Source of the DNA: Kangiella shandongensis
Lineage (GTDB): Bacteria > Pseudomonadota > Gammaproteobacteria > Enterobacterales > Kangiellaceae
DNA length: 64,000 nucleotides
Assembly (NCBI RefSeq): GCF_020005365.1
Contig: NZ_JACNML010000007.1
Coordinates: forward strand, 1-64,000
Direction: 5' to 3'
Below the pieces are notes generated by a model that saw only the letters and a list, made by a program, of their open reading frames with translations, did no database searches and was not told the origin of the DNA. Of the stretch, positions 54,956 to 64,000 are shown in pieces. The position numbers and the translations under genes are program-made. The first letter of the stretch is position 1. Each line of letters opens with the position of its first letter.

Positions 54956-57334
54956 ATGAAATTTAGTGAACAGTGGTTACGTGAGTGGGTAAACCCTGAA
55001 ATTTCCACTCAAGAATTAGTCGATAAACTCACCATGGCCGGTCTGGAAGTCGACGGCTTTGAATATCTGGGCGATAACTTCTCGGGCGTGGTTGTGGGTG
55101 AAATCAGCGAAGCTGAGCAGCATCCTGATGCCGATAAATTACAGGTCTGTACGGTTAACGTCGGCGACGCCAGCGATGAGCCGCTACAGATTATCTGTGG
55201 TGCGCCGAACGCACGCAAAGGCCTTAAAGTGGCTGTGGCCATGATTGGTGCTGTACTACCGGGTGACTTCAAGATTAAGAAAGCCAAACTTCGCGGCGTC
55301 CATTCGTTCGGTATGCTGTGCTCGGAAACCGAGTTGAAGATTGGCGAAGACAGTGACGGCATTATGGAGCTGCCTTCCGATGCGCCGCTGGGTACCGATC
55401 TGAAAGCACTATTGAACCTTGATGATCACGTGATCGAGGTCGATCTGACGCCAAACCGCGGCGACTGCCTCGGTATTCGCGGCATCGCGCGTGAAGTCGG
55501 TGTCTTAACGCAGCAGGACGTAACGGAAGTGACGCCTAAGTCCATCACGGGCGAAGTCAGCGACGAGTTGGACATCAAGCTCAGTGCACCGAAAGCCTGC
55601 CCACGTTATCTGGGGCGAGTGATTAAAGGCATTAACCCGGAAGCGACAACACCGCAGTGGATGGTACAGCGCATCGAGCGCTCGGGCGTTCGTTCGATCG
55701 ATCCGGTAGTCGACGTCACTAACTATGTTTTGCTTGAAATGGGCCATCCGATGCATGCTTTCGATTTAGCAAAAATCGATGGTGCGATTGATGTGCGTAT
55801 GGCGAAGAAAGACGAAAAATTGACGCTACTCGATGGTCAGGAAGTTGAACTGACCGAAGACACCCTGATGATCGCCGATAACTCGAAGCCTTTAGCCATC
55901 GCTGGCGTCATGGGCGGTGAGCATTCGGGCGTGACTACGGAAACACAGGATATCTTCCTTGAGAGCGCCTATTTTGACGCTATCGCGGTAGCTGGTAAAG
56001 CGCGTCAATATGGCCTGCATACCGATGCTTCGCATCGCTACGAGCGTGGCGTGGACTATAAGCTACAAAGAACCGCCATGGAGCGTGCTACCGAATTACT
56101 GCTCGACATCGTTGGCGGTAAGCCGGGCAACATCATCGAAGCAGTAGATAAAGATGAAATGCCTAGCAATGGTCACCTGACGTTACGTCGTGATCGCATT
56201 AAGCGCGTCGTTGGTGTCAGCTTCTCAGACGAGCAGGTCGAAGATATCCTGACGCGTCTGGGCCTTGGGCTGAATGCGAACGATGAAGGCTGGGACGTGG
56301 CTGTACCGAGCTTCCGTTTCGATATCGACAACGAAGAAAGCCTGATTGAAGAACTGGTTCGTGTCTACGGTTATAACAAACTGCCGATCCGCAAGCCACA
56401 GGGCGAAATGGCGATGTTCATGCAGAACGAAAATCGCGTATTCAAGAACCTGTTGCGTGATCTAATGGTAAACCGTGGCTACCAGGAAGCGATTACCTAC
56501 AGCTTCGTCGAACCGAAGCTACAGGCGGTTCTGGAGCCGGCACAGAAGCCATTGCCATTAATGAACCCAATCTCCAGCGAGATGGGCGTTATGCGTACTA
56601 ACCTACTGCCGGGTCTGGTCCAGGCGGCACAGTTCAACATCAACCGCCAGCAAAGTCGTATCCGTTTCTTCGAAATGGGGTTGCGCTTCGAGACCTCGGC
56701 TGACGAATTACAACAGATCCCAACAATTGCCGGTCTGGTCGCTGGTCGTCGTTATATTGAATCCTGGAGCGGCGACGGACGCAAAGTCGATTTCTACGAC
56801 GTCAAAGGTGATATCGAAGCTCTGTTAAATGCTACCAAGTTCCGTTTCGACTTCGTACCATCGGATAAAAGCATCCTGCATCCAGGCCAGTCAGCCGACA
56901 TTTTACGCGACGGTAAAAAGATTGGTTATCTCGGAAAACTCCACCCTGAGATTCAGCAAAAAGTGGATTTAGACCTAGATACATTTGTCTTCGAATTGGA
57001 TTTAGAGGCGCTATCTGAGCGTAAATTGCCTGAATTTAAGCCATTGATGAAATTCCCATCGATTCGACGCGATTTAGCCGTAATTGTCGATGAAAACGTA
57101 AAAGGTGGGGAATTAATTGATTTCATTGTAAAAATTGGCGGGAATTTACTGACAGATGCCTTTATTTTTGATATATACAAGGGTGAGCATCTAGAAAAAG
57201 GGAAGAAGAGTATTGCTCTCGGTATGACCTTACGTCATCCAGATAAGACACTAGAAGATGCTGAAATTAATTCAGTGGTCGATAAAGTCGTATCTGGGCT
57301 GGCAGAAGAATATCAGGCGGTGCTTAGGAACTAA
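54956..57334 (+). CDS. pheT: phenylalanine-tRNA ligase beta subunit
   Basis: 792 residues in the usual domain order: N-terminal tRNA-binding OB domain (VVGEISEAEQHPDADKLQVCTVNVG), B3/B4 editing domains (VTNYVLLEMGHPMHAFDL), B5 DNA-binding-like domains, and a C-terminal anticodon-binding ferredoxin-like domain (FKPLMKFPSIRRDLAVIVDE). Completes PheRS with PheS. Confidence 0.97.
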   Translation: MKFSEQWLREWVNPEISTQELVDKLTMAGLEVDGFEYLGDNFSGVVVGEISEAEQHPDADKLQVCTVNVGDASDEPLQIICGAPNARKGLKVAVAMIGAVLPGDFKIKKAKLRGVHSFGMLCSETELKIGEDSDGIMELPSDAPLGTDLKALLNLDDHVIEVDLTPNRGDCLGIRGIAREVGVLTQQDVTEVTPKSITGEVSDELDIKLSAPKACPRYLGRVIKGINPEATTPQWMVQRIERSGVRSIDPVVDVTNYVLLEMGHPMHAFDLAKIDGAIDVRMAKKDEKLTLLDGQEVELTEDTLMIADNSKPLAIAGVMGGEHSGVTTETQDIFLESAYFDAIAVAGKARQYGLHTDASHRYERGVDYKLQRTAMERATELLLDIVGGKPGNIIEAVDKDEMPSNGHLTLRRDRIKRVVGVSFSDEQVEDILTRLGLGLNANDEGWDVAVPSFRFDIDNEESLIEELVRVYGYNKLPIRKPQGEMAMFMQNENRVFKNLLRDLMVNRGYQEAITYSFVEPKLQAVLEPAQKPLPLMNPISSEMGVMRTNLLPGLVQAAQFNINRQQSRIRFFEMGLRFETSADELQQIPTIAGLVAGRRYIESWSGDGRKVDFYDVKGDIEALLNATKFRFDFVPSDKSILHPGQSADILRDGKKIGYLGKLHPEIQQKVDLDLDTFVFELDLEALSERKLPEFKPLMKFPSIRRDLAVIVDENVKGGELIDFIVKIGGNLLTDAFIFDIYKGEHLEKGKKSIALGMTLRHPDKTLEDAEINSVVDKVVSGLAEEYQAVLRN

Positions 57335-57378
57335 ATGGATAAACGGTGTTCTACACTAGTTTACAGCGGAGATTGATT

Positions 57379-57678
57379 ATGGCATTAACAAAAGCTGATA
57401 TGGCGGAACGTTTATACGAAGAGCTAGGGCTCAATAAACGTGAGTCCAAAGAAATCGTAGAAGCTTTTTTTGAGCAGATCCGCGATTCCTTGGAGCAAGG
57501 ATATAATGTCAAGCTCTCAGGCTTCGGTAATTTTGAGTTACGTGACAAGGCACAACGCCCAGGACGAAACCCGAAAACAGGGGAAGAAGTCCCGATCAGC
57601 GCGCGACGCGTTGTCACGTTTAAACCTGGGCAGAAACTTAGAGGGAAAGTAGCCGACTATGTTGGAACCGAGCAATAA
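57379..57678 (+). CDS. ihfA: integration host factor alpha subunit
   Basis: 99 residues from [17 protein letters not shown] with GGAG upstream; the longer frame is not needed. [26 protein letters not shown] is the DNA-inserting beta arm with its tip Pro. IhfA pairs with IhfB to bend DNA. Follows pheT as in E. coli and overlaps the next gene by 20 bp. Confidence 0.96.
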   Translation: MALTKADMAERLYEELGLNKRESKEIVEAFFEQIRDSLEQGYNVKLSGFGNFELRDKAQRPGRNPKTGEEVPISARRVVTFKPGQKLRGKVADYVGTEQ

Positions 57679-58009
57679 TAATGAATTACCAGCAATTCCA
57701 GGTAAGCGCTATTTTACAATTGGAGAAGTGAGTGACTTATGTGCGGTGAAGCCGCACGTATTACGTTATTGGGAACAAGAGTTCGATCAGCTTGATCCTG
57801 TGCGCCGTGGTAACCGTCGTTACTACCAGCGCGAAGACGTCCTCATCGTTCGCCAGATCCGTTCTCTATTGTATGAGCATGGCTACACCATTGGTGGTGC
57901 GCGCCAATGCCTGGAAGAGGGTGGTGAAAACGGCAATGCGGCCGAATCAGCCCAAATTGATGATATCATTGAAGAACTAGAAAAAATTAAACGATTCCTG
58001 ACGATTTAA
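57659..58009 (+). CDS. MerR-family transcriptional regulator
   Basis: 116 residues: [25 protein letters not shown] and [28 protein letters not shown] form the winged HTH. The C-terminal region is short and lacks Cys for metal sensing. This gene commonly follows ihfA in gammaproteobacteria; its target is unknown. Confidence 0.88.
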   Translation: MLEPSNNNELPAIPGKRYFTIGEVSDLCAVKPHVLRYWEQEFDQLDPVRRGNRRYYQREDVLIVRQIRSLLYEHGYTIGGARQCLEEGGENGNAAESAQIDDIIEELEKIKRFLTI

Positions 58010-58050
58010 TCTTTCTTACCAATACTTCAATTTTTACATTGCATTTCATG

Positions 58051-58081
58051 AGAAAAACGGTACTATTCGTATCGTTTTTCT
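58051..58081 (+). terminator. terminator after the merR-like gene
   Basis: AGAAAAACG/CGTTTTTCT 9-bp stem extended inward by GTAC/GTAT; the right arm supplies the T-run. Confidence 0.7.
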
Positions 58082-58097
58082 GATCATGAGATCTTGT

Positions 58098-58174
58098 CGG
58101 AGCGTGGCGCAGCTTGGTAGCGCACTTGCATGGGGTGCAAGGGGTCGGAGGTTCAAATCCTCTCGCTCCGACCA
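58098..58174 (+). tRNA. tRNA-Pro (anticodon GGG)
   Basis: 77 bases. Acceptor CGGAGCG/CGCTCCG, anticodon stem CTTGC/GCAAG with loop ATGGGGT giving GGG, T-arm GGAGGTTCAAATCCTCT, and encoded ACCA end. Reads CCC codons. Confidence 0.95.
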
Positions 58175-58326
58175 ATTAAAACAGTATTAGAACTAATATC
58201 GACTTCAGTTTTGAGCAAAGAATAAACGAATTGATTAAAACTTAGGTAAAAGCCCAAAAAAGTTACGTTTTTTTCAAAAAAGGGCTTCCATCTAACCAGT
58301 GGTTACGGTATTATTTCGCGCAATTC

Positions 58327-58417
58327 GGAGAGGTGGCAGAGCGGCTGAATGCACCGGTCTTGAAAACCGGCAAGGGTTTGTAGCCCTTCGTGGGTTCAAA
58401 TCCCACCCTCTCCGCCA
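58327..58417 (+). tRNA. tRNA-Ser (anticodon TGA)
   Basis: 91 bases, class II with a long variable arm. Acceptor GGAGAGG/CCTCTCC with encoded GCCA, anticodon stem CCGGT/ACCGG with loop CTTGAAA giving TGA, T-arm GTGGGTTCAAATCCCAC. The defence island begins just downstream, and tRNA-Ser genes are frequent integration sites. Confidence 0.95.
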
Positions 58418-58425
58418 TATTAAAG

Positions 58426-58450
58426 AAACCGCCTTAATTGGCGGTTTTTT
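58426..58450 (+). terminator. terminator after tRNA-Ser
   Basis: AAACCGCC/GGCGGTTT with a 6-base loop, then Ts. Confidence 0.88.
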
Positions 58451-58601
58451 TATGTCTGAATTCCTACCTTCCTTACCTTTATTTTTATATGTTTAATGCA
58501 AATTTGCTTTGCCTTGAAAGTTGAACTGGTTCACTGAAAGAGCTAGTATCCATTAGGATAAAAGAAAAACTATACATCTATAAAAATAATAGTGCTTACG
58601 T

Positions 58602-59834
58602 ATGGATAATGAAAATCAGTTAATTAATAACTTTATTGTTGATAATGCAGAGCTGGATTCTGTATCAGATAGGCTGGCCCAGTTTAATATCTTTGATGTC
58701 TTAGGTATTACACACTATGAAATTCGTCATAGTAATACTTTAGCTTGGCTTTTTGATCCTCAAGGACACCATAATTTCGGGTATAAATTCTTTCAGCGCT
58801 TTTTATCAAGAGTAATTCACGAATCTGAATATGAAGCACCAATATCTGCCTCAGACGTTGAGTTGTCGACGTACGCCGATTTACAGGTATATAGAGAGTG
58901 GAAAAATATAGATGTTTTGCTGGTTAGCGAGCAAAATAGTTTAGTCGTAATAATCGAAAATAAAATCAAAGCCAAAGAAAGCGAACATCAACTTGAAAAA
59001 TATATCAATACAGTAGAAGAAGGCTGGGGCGATTATAACGTCGTACCCATCTTCCTAACCGTTGAGGGCGAACCACCGTCCCACAAAGGCATCAAACTCG
59101 GCTATTTACCTGTAAGTCTAAGTTTAATTTTAGAGCTCTTAGAAAAACTGCAATTAAGATTTCAAGAAAGCCAGACACAAGAAGCCATAGGTTTTATTGA
59201 TAACTACCTGCAAATATTAAAAAGGTTAACTATGCAAGACGAAGAACTAGAAAAGCTCTGTAAGAGTATTTACAGAAAGCATCGAGACGCAATAGATCTG
59301 ATTGTTTCTTACGGTGCCTCGTCAAGGTTAAATGAAGCGTGTGTCGAAGCTCTTGAAGAGTTAGGAGTGTCCGAAGACAGAGGAGCGGTAATTCAAGAGT
59401 GCGGCAATATGCTTTTCTTCCTGCCAAAAGAAATAGTTGAGGTAACCCCTGAAGTAGAACTATCGAGATGGAAGCGCCTAAATTATAAATTCCCATATTA
59501 TTGTTGGTTTAGAAATACGAGCAAGGGAGAGAAGCTTAGTCTATGTTTCGAGATTGGCCCAGTAGCCGATCCCAAGCTTAGAGCACAGATAGTCAAAGTA
59601 TTCGATAAAGAAGGGTTTAAATTAACTAAAGCTGCCTTTAAAGAAGGAGCGGTATACTCAAGGGCTTACTCTGAAAGGGCAAATATCCTTGATGCGTTAG
59701 AGTCCGAAAATGAATTTGATGAATTAAAGAAAATAGCCAAGAGACTGTATAAAAAGCTAGAGAAAATACTGCAACCAAAAACCACAGAGCTTAAAGCGCT
59801 ATTTAACACTATTGAGAAAAGCAATGACCAATAA
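58602..59834 (+). CDS. PD-(D/E)XK nuclease-family protein (PDDEXK_4-like)
   Basis: 410 residues. The N-terminal third has RHSNTLAWLFDPQGHHNFG and the nuclease core: IDVLLVS (Asp), VVIIENKIKAKESEHQLEKY (E-x-K), the PF14281-type pattern. The C-terminal half is helical, without a recognised domain. It probably cleaves DNA and is a defence candidate. It begins 185 bp after tRNA-Ser and overlaps hsdM by 11 bp, so it is the first gene of the restriction operon. No clear ribosome site. Confidence 0.75.
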   Translation: MDNENQLINNFIVDNAELDSVSDRLAQFNIFDVLGITHYEIRHSNTLAWLFDPQGHHNFGYKFFQRFLSRVIHESEYEAPISASDVELSTYADLQVYREWKNIDVLLVSEQNSLVVIIENKIKAKESEHQLEKYINTVEEGWGDYNVVPIFLTVEGEPPSHKGIKLGYLPVSLSLILELLEKLQLRFQESQTQEAIGFIDNYLQILKRLTMQDEELEKLCKSIYRKHRDAIDLIVSYGASSRLNEACVEALEELGVSEDRGAVIQECGNMLFFLPKEIVEVTPEVELSRWKRLNYKFPYYCWFRNTSKGEKLSLCFEIGPVADPKLRAQIVKVFDKEGFKLTKAAFKEGAVYSRAYSERANILDALESENEFDELKKIAKRLYKKLEKILQPKTTELKALFNTIEKSNDQ

Positions 59835-61593
59835 AGAAGAACAAGAGTTTTTAAAAGATTTAGATGATAAACTATGGAAGTCAGCTGATCGACTTCGCAA
59901 CAACTTAGATGCAGCAAACTATAAGCATGTTGTACTGGGCCTTATCTTCCTAAAATATGTATCAGACGCATTTGAAGAGCGCCAGCAAGAACTGCGCACT
60001 CTGTTTACCGAAGACAGCAGTGACGACAACATCTACTACATGCCGCGTGACGATTATGACAGCGACGAAGAATACAATGAAGCCATCAATAACGAGCTAG
60101 AGTTACACGAATACTACCAAGAAAAAAATGTCTTTTGGGTACCCAAGCAAGCGCGTTGGGAGTTTTTAAAAAGCTCTGCTGCGCTTCCAATCGGCACTGA
60201 AATTGAACTAGGCTCTCTACTCAATGGCCAGGGGGGGGATAAATTCAAACTCACCTCTATCTCAAAGCTGATAGACAACGCCCTAGAATCCATCGAAACC
60301 TACAAGATTGATGATAAGCTCGCCAACCCGAAGCTAAAAGGCGTTCTACCTCGTATCAGTCGTTATGAAGTAGACAACCACAACTTAACTGAGCTTATCA
60401 ATAAGTTCTCAGATACCAGTTTCCGCAATCCAGAATATAAAGGGCAAAAGCTAGACCTTCATAGCAAAGATATTCTTGGTCATGTGTATGAGTACTTCCT
60501 TGGGCAATTCGCATTAGCAGAAGGCAAGCAAGGCGGCCAATACTACACCCCAAAAAGCATTGTTACGCTCATTGTTGAAATGCTGGAACCCTATCAAGGC
60601 CGTGTGTATGACCCCGCCATGGGAGCCGGTGGATTTTTTGTCAGCAACGATAAATTTATCGAAGCCCATGCCTTGGATAAGCACTATAACGCTGCCGAAC
60701 AACGAAAGCATATTTCTGTATATGGCCAGGAGAGTAACCCAACAACCTGGAAGCTAGCTGCGATGAACATGGCCATTCGTGGCATTGACTTTAATTTTGG
60801 TAAAAAGAATGCGGATACCTTCTTAGATGATCAGCATCCAGACCTGCGTGCTGACTATGTGATGGCCAACCCTCCATTCAATATCAAAGACTGGTGGCAT
60901 GCCAAGCTTGAAGGTGATGTTCGCTGGAAATACGGTACACCACCTGCTGGCAACGCCAACTACGGCTGGATCCAGCATATGCTGCATCACCTTAACGATA
61001 ACGGCTCGATGGGCTTATTGTTGGCAAATGGCTCCATGAGTTCGAATACCAACAATGAGGGTGAAATCAGAAAATCTCTAATTCTAGGTAATACAGAAAA
61101 TAACGTCCCCGGTGATCTTATTGAATGTATGGTGGCGTTACCCGGACAGCTATTTACCAACACTCAAATTCCAGCCTGTATTTGGTTCTTAACTAAAAAC
61201 AAAAAAGGCGGCAATGGCAAACGCGACCGTCGCGGCGAAACCTTATTTATCGACGCTAGAAATCTAGGCTTCTTAAAAGATCGTGTCTTGAGAGATTTTA
61301 CAGACGAAGACATTGCCAAAATTGCTGACACATTCCACGCCTGGCAAAAAGGTGAGAATTACGAAGATATTAAAGGCTTCTGTTATTCCGCATCTTTGGA
61401 TGACCTTAAAAAACACGACTTTGTATTAACACCTGGTCGATATGTGGGAGCGGCGGATATCGACATAGACGATGAGCCATTCCCAGAAAAAATGCAGCGT
61501 TTGACAGTACAGCTTAAGTCCCAGTTTGAAGAATCCGATCGATTAGAAAAAGCTATTAAGGACAATTTAGCGGGGATTGGTTATGAGCTCTAA
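59824..61593 (+). CDS. hsdM: type I restriction-modification methyltransferase subunit
   Basis: 589 residues from MTNKEEQEFLKDLDD. Motif I VYDPAMGAGGFFV (SAM binding) and motif IV DYVMANPPFN mark an N6-adenine methyltransferase. An N-terminal HsdM helical domain (LDDKLWKSADRLRNNLDAANYK) is present. It is an M subunit that works with HsdS. A G8 run at 60231-60238 (codons 136-138) is in frame; gain or loss of one G would stop translation almost at once, so expression may be phase variable. Confidence 0.93.
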   Translation: MTNKEEQEFLKDLDDKLWKSADRLRNNLDAANYKHVVLGLIFLKYVSDAFEERQQELRTLFTEDSSDDNIYYMPRDDYDSDEEYNEAINNELELHEYYQEKNVFWVPKQARWEFLKSSAALPIGTEIELGSLLNGQGGDKFKLTSISKLIDNALESIETYKIDDKLANPKLKGVLPRISRYEVDNHNLTELINKFSDTSFRNPEYKGQKLDLHSKDILGHVYEYFLGQFALAEGKQGGQYYTPKSIVTLIVEMLEPYQGRVYDPAMGAGGFFVSNDKFIEAHALDKHYNAAEQRKHISVYGQESNPTTWKLAAMNMAIRGIDFNFGKKNADTFLDDQHPDLRADYVMANPPFNIKDWWHAKLEGDVRWKYGTPPAGNANYGWIQHMLHHLNDNGSMGLLLANGSMSSNTNNEGEIRKSLILGNTENNVPGDLIECMVALPGQLFTNTQIPACIWFLTKNKKGGNGKRDRRGETLFIDARNLGFLKDRVLRDFTDEDIAKIADTFHAWQKGENYEDIKGFCYSASLDDLKKHDFVLTPGRYVGAADIDIDDEPFPEKMQRLTVQLKSQFEESDRLEKAIKDNLAGIGYEL

Positions 61594-62953
61594 CAAAACC
61601 ATATCAGACATTGTCGATTTTAACCCTAAACGACCGATTAAGAAGGGAGAGACCAAGCCTTTCATAGAAATGGCGGCCTTACCAGTCGACAACCGAGATG
61701 TAAGCGAACTCGGAGAAAGAGAGTTTAAAGGAGGGGGATCAAAATTTAAAAATGGCGATACGCTATTCGCACGAATAACACCTTGTCTCGAGAATGGAAA
61801 GACAGCAAAAGTAAACTGTTTAAATCAGGATGAGCATGGGCATGGATCCACAGAATTTATTGTCATGTCCGCCAAAGAACCGGAATACGACGAGGACTAT
61901 GTCTATTACCTTGCAAGGCATCCCGAATTCAGGGCCTATGCACAATCACGCATGGAAGGAACATCTGGTCGGCAACGCGTGGCTTGGCAGTCACTTGCGG
62001 AGTTTGAGTTCGATTACCCAGATAAGGATATAAGAAAGGAAGCAGGTAAATTTTTAAAAGAAATTGATGACAAGGTAGCTTTAAACGCCAAAACCAACCA
62101 AACCTTAGAGCAAATTGCCCAAGCATTGTTCAAAAGCTGGTTTGTCGATTTTGATCCGGTCAAAGCAAAAATTTCTGTTTTAGAGGCTAGCGGAACGGCT
62201 AAAGAAGCAGAGCTAGCAGCCATGAGCATGATTGCAGCCAAAAGCTCCGAACAATTAGCTGAGTTAAAGCAATCAAAACCTGATGCATACGATCAACTAG
62301 CCCGAACCGCTGCGCTCTTTCCATCAGCCATGCAGGAGTCGGAGCTTGGAAAGATTCCTGAGGGTTGGACAATTTCTGATTTGGCCTCGTGTACTACAGA
62401 GTTACGCCGAGGAATATCGCCTAAATATACCGAAGAAGGCGGCGTTCTAGTACTTAATCAGAAATGTATTAGAAACCATACAATCAATTTTTCATTAGCC
62501 AGAAGAAATGATCCGACAAAAAGAAAAATTGACGGAAGGCAAATTGAAATTGGCGATGTACTTGTTAACTCAACCGGGGTCGGAACATTAGGCAGACTTT
62601 CTCCCGTAAGGTTTTTAAATGAAACAACAGTAGTAGTAGACAGTCATGTAACGGTAGTTAGAGCCAATACGGCAAAGATTAGTAAATCTTTCCTCACTGG
62701 GCTAATGCTAACAAACGAAGCCTACATTGAAGCAAGTGGCGCAGGTAGTACAGGCCAGACGGAACTTCGAAAGCAGGTCTTAGAAGACATAAAGTTCACA
62801 AAGCCATCAAATGACATAGATAAATATTTTGATGTGATTGCCAGCAATTTAAATAGTCATATTGCTGAGCTTGAAAAGCAAAGTATTAGCCTTTCCGCAA
62901 CAAGGGAAACGCTGCTCCCAGAATTGCTGTCAGGTAATAAAGGCGGAATTTAG
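61583..62953 (+). CDS. hsdS: type I restriction-modification specificity subunit
   Basis: 456 residues from MSSNKTISDIVDF; two codons upstream are an alternative start. Two target-recognition domains: the first in residues about 1-150, the second in about 250-410. Between them lies a conserved helix region with KTNQTLEQIAQALFKSWFVDFDPVK. The end has LEKQSISLSATRETLLPELLSG, the second conserved helix. It sets the bipartite DNA target. It overlaps hsdM by 11 bp. Confidence 0.9.
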   Translation: MSSNKTISDIVDFNPKRPIKKGETKPFIEMAALPVDNRDVSELGEREFKGGGSKFKNGDTLFARITPCLENGKTAKVNCLNQDEHGHGSTEFIVMSAKEPEYDEDYVYYLARHPEFRAYAQSRMEGTSGRQRVAWQSLAEFEFDYPDKDIRKEAGKFLKEIDDKVALNAKTNQTLEQIAQALFKSWFVDFDPVKAKISVLEASGTAKEAELAAMSMIAAKSSEQLAELKQSKPDAYDQLARTAALFPSAMQESELGKIPEGWTISDLASCTTELRRGISPKYTEEGGVLVLNQKCIRNHTINFSLARRNDPTKRKIDGRQIEIGDVLVNSTGVGTLGRLSPVRFLNETTVVVDSHVTVVRANTAKISKSFLTGLMLTNEAYIEASGAGSTGQTELRKQVLEDIKFTKPSNDIDKYFDVIASNLNSHIAELEKQSISLSATRETLLPELLSGNKGGI

Positions 62954-62955
62954 AT

Positions 62956-63972
62956 ATGGAATATCTAATCCCTCAATTTCATGACTACCTAAATGAAGAA
63001 GGTGATGTAGACGTCGCAGGATACCTCTTTCGTCGAGATAATATTCTAAAAGAGCTTGAGCAAGAAGGTTACACAGAATCCTTTAACGAGTGGCTACAAC
63101 AACGCCAACTGGATAATTTAACCAGAGCCAATGAAATATTGGCGCTACATGACAATAGAACCCGCTTTCAGAGACTTAAAGAAATATTTGCTCGCGGTGC
63201 CATTATTCCTTTCGTTGGCGCAGGTATGTCCATGCCCAGTGAATACCCTGGCTGGACAAAATTTCTGTATCAAGTTCTTGACGAGACAACTGTCAATAAA
63301 GATGCTTTTGACTCAACAATCGCAGATGGCCAATACGAAGAAGCGGCGCAAATGCTCAGCGACGCTTTACCTGCAGGCTGCTTTCTTGAGCATGTAGAAA
63401 ATGCATTTGGTGCTAATCAAGAAATTTGGGGCGTGGTGCAACGTTTGCCACTGATATTTAAACAAGCAGTGGTGACAACCAATTTTGATAATGTGCTCAC
63501 CCGGTGCTACGAGAACGCTAACTTCAATTTTGAAGAAGAGTTACTCGGCCCTGGGGCTGAAGAACTTCCAAGAGCCTTAGGAGAAAACAAGCGGGTATTG
63601 GTCAAGCTGCATGGCAAAGCAAGCTCCTCTCGCAACCGCATACTTACCAAAAACGAGTACGACAACCACTACCAAGATGATCAGGCATTAGAAGCTGTAA
63701 TAGAGGCAATAAGCAATCGAACTCTGTTATTTTTGGGTTGTAGCCTGACCATTGATCGGACCATTCAATGTTTAAGCCGTATTGTCGATCGCAAAGGGCA
63801 TGAAAATGTTCCGCGTCACTATGCATTTTTAAAGCTCAATGAAGGTGAAGACAGGCTTGCGAGAAGAGATCAATTAGCGGCGGCCAATATCTATCCTATT
63901 TGGTATACCGAAGATCATGACGAATCAATTGAAGCCTTACTGGAAAAGCTAACAGAGGGATTAAATCAATGA
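62956..63972 (+). CDS. SIR2-domain protein, putative NAD+-consuming defence effector
   Basis: 338 residues. The SIR2 core shows GAGMS at 88-92 (NAD loop), TTNFDNV at 174-180 (Asn176, Asp178), KLHG with catalytic H219 and LFLGCSL near 255. The first 80 residues are helical and charged. SIR2 proteins in defence systems (Thoeris, DSR, SIR2-HerA) deplete NAD+ to abort infection; deacylase activity is less likely given the fold variant. It lies 2 bp after hsdS and overlaps the next gene by 4 bp. Confidence 0.85.
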   Translation: MEYLIPQFHDYLNEEGDVDVAGYLFRRDNILKELEQEGYTESFNEWLQQRQLDNLTRANEILALHDNRTRFQRLKEIFARGAIIPFVGAGMSMPSEYPGWTKFLYQVLDETTVNKDAFDSTIADGQYEEAAQMLSDALPAGCFLEHVENAFGANQEIWGVVQRLPLIFKQAVVTTNFDNVLTRCYENANFNFEEELLGPGAEELPRALGENKRVLVKLHGKASSSRNRILTKNEYDNHYQDDQALEAVIEAISNRTLLFLGCSLTIDRTIQCLSRIVDRKGHENVPRHYAFLKLNEGEDRLARRDQLAAANIYPIWYTEDHDESIEALLEKLTEGLNQ

Positions 63973-64000
63973 ACGAAGAACAATTAGAAAACCTCTGCTT
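63969..64000 (+). CDS. start of the next gene, probably hsdR (partial)
   Basis: ATG at 63969 overlaps the SIR2 stop (ATGA). The first residues MNEEQLENLC resemble the start of type I HsdR restriction subunits. Only ten codons are inside the window, so the assignment is by context: M and S genes precede and no R gene is otherwise seen. Confidence 0.5.
   Translation, partial: MNEEQLENLC

Overview
The window reads as chromosomal DNA of a free-living, aerobic gammaproteobacterium of moderate GC, probably marine or halophilic. The order thrS-infC-rpmI-rplT-pheS-pheT-ihfA-merR-tRNA-Pro is the classic gammaproteobacterial block. NrdAB, Bfr/Bfd, RNase T, PyrC and GrxD are all of gammaproteobacterial type. 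I cannot fix the genus from sequence alone; something near Kangiella or a related oceanospirillalean is a guess.

Layout. 1-2.1 kb: an IS3-family end that truncates a gene, then a lipoprotein and a zinc phospholipase-C-like protein. 2.3-6.8 kb: nrdB and nrdA (minus strand), with a pair of NrdR-like boxes and a perfect DnaA box upstream. 6.9-22.8 kb: an iron and redox region. It holds an orphan ferric-type ABC ATPase, grxD, an aerobactin-type siderophore operon iucABCD divergent from an MFS exporter and PepSY membrane proteins, then an NYN-domain protein, a glycerophosphodiesterase, bfr, bfd, a flavodoxin, a LysR regulator and a 2-Cys peroxiredoxin. Fur-like boxes precede the ABC gene, iucA/MFS, bfd and a small gene at 37.8 kb. 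No TonB-dependent receptor lies in the window.

22.8-34.1 kb is accessory. It contains a branched palindromic element, a large PHP-domain/SMC-like ATPase (TrlF-like), an ankyrin protein, a membrane-protein gene followed by an attC-like site and a broken cassette-like ORF, and a self-contained GntR(YtrA)-ABC-permease-S9 peptidase operon with a clear promoter and operator. 34.2-46.9 kb is mostly housekeeping or metabolic: GMC oxidoreductase, isoaspartyl peptidase, RNase T, PyrC, GloA, a cyanide-insensitive type bd oxidase with its small DUF2474 subunit, YidD, a sphingomyelinase-like enzyme and a cupin. 47-49.2 kb has an unrecognised protein and two tandem paralogous lipoproteins. The second paralogue is broken, or frameshifted, exactly at an A AAA AAG slippery heptamer.

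50-58.4 kb is the translation block, including infC with an ATT start and a 268-bp MITE with perfect terminal repeats between rplT and pheS, then tRNA-Pro(GGG), and tRNA-Ser(UGA). Immediately after tRNA-Ser begins a defence island: a PD-(D/E)XK nuclease, HsdM with an in-frame G8 tract, HsdS, a SIR2-domain protein, and the first codons of what is probably hsdR, all overlapping or nearly so. The SIR2 gene embedded between hsdS and the presumed hsdR, with the nuclease at the head of the operon, is the best candidate for an unusual composite system here. Dispersed palindromic repeats (GTCATTCCCGCG family and ATAGGATGGGTT family) sit between many genes.
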